DNA of 64,000 nucleotides from Rosa chinensis. Lineage: Eukaryota; Streptophyta; Magnoliopsida; Rosales; Rosaceae. The notes under the pieces are model-generated. The model did not search any database, was not told where the DNA came from, and was given only the letters and a program-made list of their open reading frames with translations. Numbering within the stretch: position 1 is the first letter of the stretch; each line of letters opens with the position of its first letter. Position numbers and translations under genes: made by a program. This document shows, piece after piece, positions 57,954 through 64,000 of this stretch. The DNA is taken from the NCBI RefSeq assembly GCF_002994745.2, contig NC_037093.1:42388384-42452383 (forward strand), in the 5' to 3' direction.

Positions 57954-58446
57954 GGCTGTGTTGGACGGCATCAATTCTGCTTTGGAGCACAATTTCACAA
58001 AGGTTATTGTGGAATCGGACTCACTAGGAGTGATCACAGACATCAAATCAAAGAAAAAGAGTACAGTTTGGGAGACTTACCCTTGAATTGAAGAGATTAG
58101 AAGAAGAAGCCTCCAGTTCTCTGAAATATGCTGGGATTCGATTCCCCGAGAAGCGAATTCAGTCGTTCACACTGCGGCTTCGCTTGCCAAAGGGATGGTG
58201 GGTCTAAACAGATGGGCAAATACGCCACCACCATCCTTACTTCGAGTACTGAAGACTGATGGCCTTCCATGCCCTCCGCTAGAAGGCAATTAATCAGCTG
58301 CTTTCAATCTTGCTTTTGTCCGGGTAACTCTCTGGTACCTGGTTCAGTTTGAATTAGGTGGAGACGTTAACTCTTTTCTAATTTGTTTGTAAAACTGTTT
58401 TGGGCCTTTTCTTGGCTCTCCGGAACCATCTGTTCAACCAAAAAAA
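57954..58446 (+). mobile_element. 5'-truncated LINE fragment with RNase H end
   Basis: It is flanked by a 22 bp exact duplication (57932-57953 and 58447-58468, core CCATTAGACACAAAGAC). It encodes the end of a LINE RNase H (LEHNFTKVIVESDSLGVI, REANSVVHTAASLAKG) with one stop, then a 3' UTR and an A run at about 58439-58446. It is inserted just upstream of the U2 USE. Confidence 0.9.
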
Positions 58447-58468
58447 AACCATTAGACACAAAGACAAT

Positions 58469-61339
58469 ATATAACACCCATGTCTCTCAGGGTTAACACC
58501 TCCGGCATTAAAAAACTAGGCCAAGAATGACACAACAACTGACTATCTAAGTTCTTATCCCACATATTAGCCTTTTGGTAATCAAGAGAGAATCCATGGC
58601 TTTAACCATCTTCTTTCATCTGCAAATAATCAAACCGAAGGAAGGAACAGCTGAGCAACTGTGTTTAGCTGTTTAGATTTTAGATTTATTTCAACGGTAA
58701 GAATGTCAACTTTCTCCGAGCTATGCTTGTGTTATAGTATATAATCCATTTTCCTGCATATAGTCATCATGACAGTCAACTACAATAGTCATGAGGGCAA
58801 AGTTCAATGTCCCTTAGAGATAGTACGGAATTGAAGCTGGACAAATTTAGGTGCCTTGTTCATATATTTGCAAAAGCAGCACACACCTGACAAGCCCTTT
58901 TTTGTTTCTTAGTTCCTATATAGAGCAGAGGAATCTTTTTATGCAGTTCTGTTTTAGGTGCTCAACTACTCATTGAGGAAGAGTTAATTCTGTGGTGCTC
59001 CAATTTTGTTACAGCAGCTGCACGTTCCTATAAAAGTGAGAGCCTGCTCGCTACTGCACATACATTTTATTTTCTTGTGACTTGAAGCAGTTAATAACTC
59101 GATCTACATATTGATACTTGAATAACCGTGTCCTCATCTAGAATTATTTGGTCTTTCTATTCTGACCAGCAAAAGTCGTACGCATTCCATTCTTTTCTCT
59201 TTACAGACCTATGAAAAGTGATCGATAGAAAAACTATATGAGCTAACTGAGCCAGAATGACAAACTGGTCTCAGCTCGTTTAGATTTTAGAACTCTTACA
59301 TGTCCATGTAAAAATGGAAAGAGGGGAACCAAAACTGCATGACAGTAAAATTTTGATACAGAATAGAAAGGGGATTCCTGAATTCACGCATAAGTACAGA
59401 CGTACAGTTAAAAGGGGACAGTATCATGACGTTTCTGATAGGTTGAGATACTAAAGCATATTTTCAGGTTTCTGGAAGATATGGAACAGCTACGATCTCT
59501 TGAGCTGACTCGCTTTCAGTGTTTGAATCAACCTAGTTATATAGGATAAAATTAGACTTAAGATGACGAGCTCCCAAATTAGATGCCAAATAATGCTAGA
59601 TCAATATGCTTCAGTTTCTAAATGAATGTTTAGCATTCAGAGTATCCCTATTTCCAGATATGCTTCAGTTGCTAGGAAGCAATTTCATGTCCCATTGTCC
59701 AGATATGCATCAGTCGAATATAGTTATCTAGGTGGACAACGACTCAGACGCAGTGGAATAGCGATTTCATGCAAATGTTGAAGTGTATAACCATTAATTA
59801 GGTGTTTCACTTAATAGCTCCTCAACCTTAGAAAAGAACTACCTTAAAACTTTGCCAGGATCTGTATGAACACTCGAGCTCCAAAACTCGGAGCGCAGCT
59901 CTTCTTTTAGGACTCACTAGAGATGGCATGCTTAGTTAAGCTTGTAGCGCCCTTGCGGAAATGAATTCCAATGCAGTAACAGTGTGCCATTAGAAGGCTC
60001 AACAAGAACAGTTCTAGTGCAATAATTATGCAAATCAAGACCAAAGTAGTTGCTCATACATGTGAAGTTAGGTTTGGTTGCAACTTTAAACCATCCACAA
60101 GCAAAACTTACATATCTAAACTAGATATCCTTAGAAGACCAGAACTGCATATTAAACTAAACAAATATCGCAAATATAATGTCATAATAGAATGAGTAAT
60201 GACTGTAATGCTAGGTGAAATAGATACGTTGTCTCTTGCTTATCACATAAAATAATGAATAACCAAGCCCTGGAGTCTTCCATAAGTGAATAACCTGAAG
60301 GATGTGAACTTGCACAGTGTGATACATAACCTTTAGAAGCAGAGTCAAATGTTCATCACTCTTGCAAAGCGACCAACATTCAAAACAAAATCAATGAAAG
60401 TTGATTTTCCACCTAATACAGAAAAGACTTTGGATCTTATAACAAATGGCCAAAAACTCAACCGCAGCATACTTATCTTGAATAGATAAAGTGGTCAAAT
60501 AACCAATAACAGTTATCCAGTGTTGAAGGTAAGTGCTTGCCAACCAAACTTTACCACAGAAAGCTGAAAAGTTAAAAGTTTTCTTTATTAATCATTAGTA
60601 AATTGAAAACTAATAGAAGGTGAACATTTTTATACATATACCTTTAAAAGAAATACAGAAAGGAGTAGTCTGTTGAGTTTTCATTTCTATTCCTAAGTTG
60701 AACAGCCCCAAGTGCAAAGATTGTTTTAATCCAAGTCTTTGCTCTCTCTGTGGATTGTATCTAACCACTAATTTCATTATTTATCTTTCTGCAGGAAACA
60801 AACATAGCCAACCAACTTCGAACCTTGATTTGACACTCCAATTTCATGTGAGGGCTACACAAGGACCGAAAATCAGTGAACTTGTATATCTGGTTGCATT
60901 AATAAATGAGTACTCCCTTGAAGGTCCAATTAATTTTTAGAATTGGACGACCGTTAGTGTCTGTTCTGCATGACTCTGGAATGTTATAGCTAAGGAGCGG
61001 ATTTCAGGGTACCTCCATAGCGGAGCTGGTCACTGGCTACAGGTTTCTTTCCTACCGGACCGGAGGAGGCCGAGAATGTTATGTCAAAAGGACCAACGAC
61101 GATGAAAAAGGAGGAGTAGGAGCGCTATGCTCAAAATAGAATGAGAATGATTACGAGATAGAATGGATCTCTGTTATGAACAACAATGACTAGCCATATG
61201 TTAATATCTGTAATCAAGAACAATATATCTCATCTCTTCACATATTCAGAACAAAAATATACTAAACATAATGCAACAAGAGCAAGGGAAAATCAACTTT
61301 GTGGTAAGCAGCCCCACTGTAGTAACTTGAACTGGACTT
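58469..61339. other. Intergenic DNA with old duplicated segments
   Basis: No gene recognised. 59130-59240 and 59335-59420 resemble 13795-13905 and 19350-19445, and 59875-60110 resembles 26040-26240, in the same order, so this region is a diverged copy of the sequence that hosts CACTA 2 and Copia 2. A TATA-like CCTATAAAAGTG occurs near 59029 without a gene behind it. The frame at 60698-60940 (80 codons) has no recognised domain. Confidence 0.5.
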
Positions 61340-61432
61340 GGTAGGGTGAGCCAAGCCTTGCGGTAGTGAAAGGCAAGGATCACATGCGTAAGCCCCATTG
61401 CGCCCCAATAGCAGGCCACTGTGGTAACCACT
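61340..61432 (-). pseudogene. U2 snRNA relic (3' half)
   Basis: The minus strand reads GATCCTTGCCTTTCACTACC then GCAAGGCTTGGCTCACCCTACC, matching the 3' hairpins of the U2 at 57632-57826. A good 3' box (CAAGTCCAGTTCAA) follows. The 5' half with the branch-point sequence and Sm site is missing, so it cannot work. A USE-like ATCCCATATCGG is at 61636-61647, where a full-length gene would need it. Confidence 0.8.
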
Positions 61433-61762
61433 CTCCCATCTTCAAACATATGCTCATGTTTATCTGGTATGGAGGACTATTTGTATAGGCTTCTTGGTTT
61501 CATTTAACATCACATAGGTGATAGGTGACACCAACAGTTACTAAATTCTTGTTGAACTTTGTACATTCATTCCAATCCAGTATTGCTTATGCAACAGAAC
61601 TCAGTACGTCATAATTGGACTGCTGATTGTCTTCGCCGATATGGGATCTGATGTGGTTTTAACATCAAGCATTATACTGTTCAAACAACAAACGAACCTT
61701 CGAAGGGATTATAGATTTTACTTCAATTTAGTAACACACAAGCATTGATAACTTCAATCTGA

Positions 61763-61884
61763 GGGGCACCCACAGAGGTGCACCCTTCCAAAAAAAATAG
61801 GCATACGCCATTTAAAGCGCCTCACACACGGTATTCTTTAGTAAAAGGTGAAAGAATAGTTCGCTCTATGCTCAACGCATGGCT
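61763..61884 (-). ncRNA. U5 snRNA, copy 2 (loop I variant)
   Basis: Same layout as copy 1: 5' AGCCATGCG, stem I, Sm site ATTTTTTTTGG, 3' hairpin GGGTGCACC...GGGTGCCCC. Loop I reads CTTTCACCTTTTACT, so the first base of the invariant GCCUUUUAC is A (complement of base 61849). It keeps a USE and TATA, so it may still be transcribed. Whether it works or is a decaying copy cannot be told from sequence. The 3' box is weak. Confidence 0.85.
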
Positions 61885-61914
61885 TCGTGAGCATTGTAAC
61901 AGTTATGCTGCTTC

Positions 61915-61966
61915 AACTTATACCTCTCGTACTTGATAGTTTCTCTTCTACAGGCAATGTGGGATA
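61915..61966 (-). promoter_or_regulatory. U5 copy 2 promoter: USE and TATA
   Basis: TATA (GGTATAAGTTG) lies at about 61913-61923. The USE (ATCCCACATT) lies within 61955-61966. The same 16 bases (CAATGTGGGATAAGTA) occur again at 62021-62036, a second USE-like copy 66 bp further upstream. Confidence 0.78.
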
Positions 61967-62050
61967 AGTAGACCCCAAACTTATTACTCCTGCTTTCAGT
62001 TCTTCACAGACTACAATTACCAATGTGGGATAAGTAATGGTCTTAATTAT

Positions 62051-62876
62051 TGATGTAGTTGTTTGGCTCCAAAACCAGTTGGCGTGCAAACTGTCTCTTT
62101 TGAGCGTGTGTGCGGGCGTGCCAGCACCGTGGGGTGCAGTCGTCGGGGGAGTCCCTTGATCTGACTTCTTCTTCAAGTGTTGTGGACGAGGAGAGCACCA
62201 ACCTCGCCACAAGGTTCTTTTCTAGCCTTCTGAGAAAGGACCTCTTGCCTTACGGATAAGGACTTTGGATGTGATCTCTTCGCGTCACCGAATCGATACT
62301 CAACGTTGTAGGCTGAGCAGAGCAATCACTGGGAAGTTTGGAGAAAGCACGGGTTTCGCTAAAGAGTGACTTTAGCTTCGCTGGGTCGCGAGGGCGTTAC
62401 CCTTGCTTCGCTGGTTGAGAGAGTCTCGGTGGCAATGGTACTAGCAGTCGGCTCTTGGAGAGACTAGGACTGGAAGTACGGTCGCCGGGTTGATCTGGTG
62501 ATGCTGACAGTCGGCTCTTGGAGAGACTAGGACTGGCGCGCGGTCACCGGGTTTCAACGAGGTTGAAGGTTTGCTCCGGGGAGGCTTTGTAATCGCTGGG
62601 ATTGATTGATTTGAGAGAGGTCATTTTCTGTCCTTGAAACCTGGTATTTATACTTAGGGTTTCGACTGTTCCTTGCTATAGAAAGATTATTGATTGAAGT
62701 TTCCTATTCAATCTCTGCTACTTGACTCCAATAAGGTTTCGTTTTCCTTATGGATTACAGAATGGGCGAAGCTGTAACCCAAACCCAAGTAGGCTTATTT
62801 TTGGGCCGCAGGAAACGGCCCGTTGTGCTAAATCCACTAAAGGATCTTGCCAAAATTACTTTTGGGCTCAAACATT
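62051..62876 (-). repeat. 3' LTR of a Gypsy-type retrotransposon (826 bp)
   Basis: On the minus strand it runs from TGTTTGAGCCC to ACTACATCA. The next inner bases (62877-62891) are the purine tract GGGGCCGGGGGGCAA. A TATA box on the minus strand (GTATAAATACC, near 62644-62652) supports the orientation. A 63 bp tandem repeat (CAGTCGGCTCTTGGAGAGAC at 62445 and 62508) lies inside. The interior and the other LTR continue past the window. The Gypsy class is inferred from the GC-rich tract and the antisense ORF, since no pol domain is visible. Confidence 0.75.
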
Positions 62877-62891
62877 GCCCCCCGGCCCCAA
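62877..62891 (-). other. Polypurine tract
   Basis: The minus strand reads GGGGCCGGGGGGCAA directly before the LTR start TGTTTGAG, the expected plus-strand primer position. Confidence 0.75.
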
Positions 62892-63137
62892 AAACAGGCC
62901 CGCGAAGATGTAACTGATTGAAGGGACTAAAACGACACGCCGATTGCTTGAAACGATATCATTAATGAGGGTTGCGTCCCTTCGCTTGCGAAAATGCCTT
63001 TCTGTCGTATCGTTTCCCTCACAAAATTTCTTATTTAAAACCCGCAGCCACTTCAGACCTGTCACATCAGAAACTCTTTTAGTTCCTAAACCCAGAAACC
63101 CTCTTACTGCCAACACCTTCCTCACAGAAACCCAGAA

Positions 63138-64000
63138 ATGGCTCCCCCAAAGAAGATGGTCATCGATCAAGAAGAAGAACTGAATGAATAGGCTGCCCGC
63201 TCTTGGGGAACCAGCATCGGTGCCCGCATTCGCCTCCACACCACTATCCAGAGACCCTTACTCCTCCGGTTCCCGAACCACCATGTCAGACTGGGCCCAG
63301 CGCCGCGAGACTCTATTCCGGCCGACGCCATCGCCTTCTATGGCATGCCCGTTCGTCGGCCCATCCCAGTCCTCCGAAGGACTCCTGGGGATTTCAACAG
63401 TTGGGGTGCACAGAATCATCGAGCAAAAATAGGGCACTGGCCATCCTCTATCAACGCGGGGGAGCTTTCCTGGTATCGCGAAGCACGAACACGAGATCTG
63501 GCCAGCTGGAACGCCGTAGGTATCACTCACACTATTGATGTATGTTTTCGTCTTCCGCAAGGTGGCAATCGTTCACCGCTCGCTGCCTTTCTCTGTTTTT
63601 GGAACACCGCCACAAACACCTTTGATTTTCGATTTGGCCAAATGAGTATCACTTTACTGGATATTCTCACTATTACTGGCCTACCCATTGATGGCGAGCC
63701 TTATCTACATGGCCAATTCGACTCTGTCACTTTCACTTCAACCATGGCCCAAAACGGTCGCAGCACTCACAACGGCTCCTATCCACGGTGGCTGTCTTAT
63801 TACCGCCGGGAGCACAATGCGACTGGCAGAATTGCTTTCTTAGACTACTGGCTCTGTAAGTTCATCTTCTGTACTTCCTCCTGTAAGCCCACTGGTGCTT
63901 GGACTCTTCTGGCTACGGCCCTCTACAACGGCCGCCGTGTTGGGCTCAGGCAACCTGTGTTGGGCGCCCTCTATCGCACTCTGTACCAGGCCACTATGCA
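63138..64000 (+). pseudogene. Plant mobile domain protein, antisense in a retroelement, with early stop (partial)
   Basis: ATG at 63138 gives 17 codons (MAPPKKMVIDQEEELNE) and then TAG at 63189-63191. The same frame stays open from 63192 to the window end, 269 codons. It holds plant mobile domain features: an N-terminal WYREARTRDLASWNAVGI stretch, then FRFGQMSITLLDILTITGLP, and PRWLSYYRREH further on. This domain is found in MAIL1/MAIN-type nuclear proteins and in plant transposons and retrotransposons. A TATA-like TTATTTAAAA is near 63030. It lies inside the minus-strand retroelement but is read on the plus strand. The stop makes it non-functional unless translation starts later or reads through. 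Confidence 0.8.

Noticed and set aside
61246..62212. Minus-strand frames of 67 and 99 codons
   Set aside because: They cover the U2 relic, or the U5 promoter and LTR region; no protein domain is visible.
1..64000. CRISPR arrays, bacterial operons, phage or integron structures
   Set aside because: None is present. Repeats are transposon termini, LTRs or tandem units, and the gene structure is eukaryotic. No U1 or U6 snRNA or tRNA gene was seen either.

Overview
The window is plant nuclear DNA, from a eudicot. It is AT-rich, split by introns, and packed with nested Copia and Gypsy LTR elements, L1-type LINEs, CACTA, hAT and MULE transposons. It has no bacterial-style operons and no CRISPR array. 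A Rosaceae source would fit the repeat style, but I cannot prove it from sequence alone.

Layout. 1-12650: a decayed RING-H2 gene is cut by a minus-strand Copia element (to 11888), whose reverse transcriptase is in turn cut by a 5.1 kb CACTA element carrying host gene pieces (a probable SPT5 exon and a kinase-like piece). 13077-13653: a solo LTR. 13945-19331: a second CACTA element holding a captured 60S acidic ribosomal protein P2 gene and a 2.3 kb solo LTR. 20070-25438: a Copia element, recently dead by appearance, flanked by a 46 bp direct repeat instead of the usual 5 bp. 27002-33676: a LINE-derived insertion, a long dead L1 LINE, and a hAT element in the LINE tail. 34006-34605: an intact PELPK-repeat secreted protein gene whose TATA-containing upstream region is present three times in tandem. 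35851-41722: a LINE-derived insertion split by a 5 kb hAT element, which holds two tandem-repeat families, a foldback MITE and a palindromic MULE. 41912-44297: another LINE tail and a TIR element.

44849-61966 is the most interesting part. It is a minus-strand spliceosomal snRNA cluster interleaved with a tandem O-methyltransferase family: one intact U4, one intact U5, one intact U2, a second U5 with a changed loop I, U4 and U2 relics, one apparently intact class II O-methyltransferase (two exons, 359 aa) and three O-methyltransferase relics. The intact snRNA genes have the plant upstream sequence element (RTCCCACATCG-like) and a TATA box at the expected spacing. Shared flanks suggest that U4, U5 and O-methyltransferase were duplicated together as one unit. 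The array is interrupted by a non-autonomous LTR element (49775-54783), whose 5' LTR carries a MULE, and by LINE tails.

62051-64000: the 3' LTR and polypurine tract of a minus-strand Gypsy-type element, followed by a plant mobile domain ORF in antisense that runs off the window and carries an early amber stop.

Genes likely to be active: the PELPK protein, the O-methyltransferase, and the U4, U2 and first U5 snRNA genes. Most of the rest is transposon or relic. All calls come from reading the sequence and recognising motifs; no search was run.
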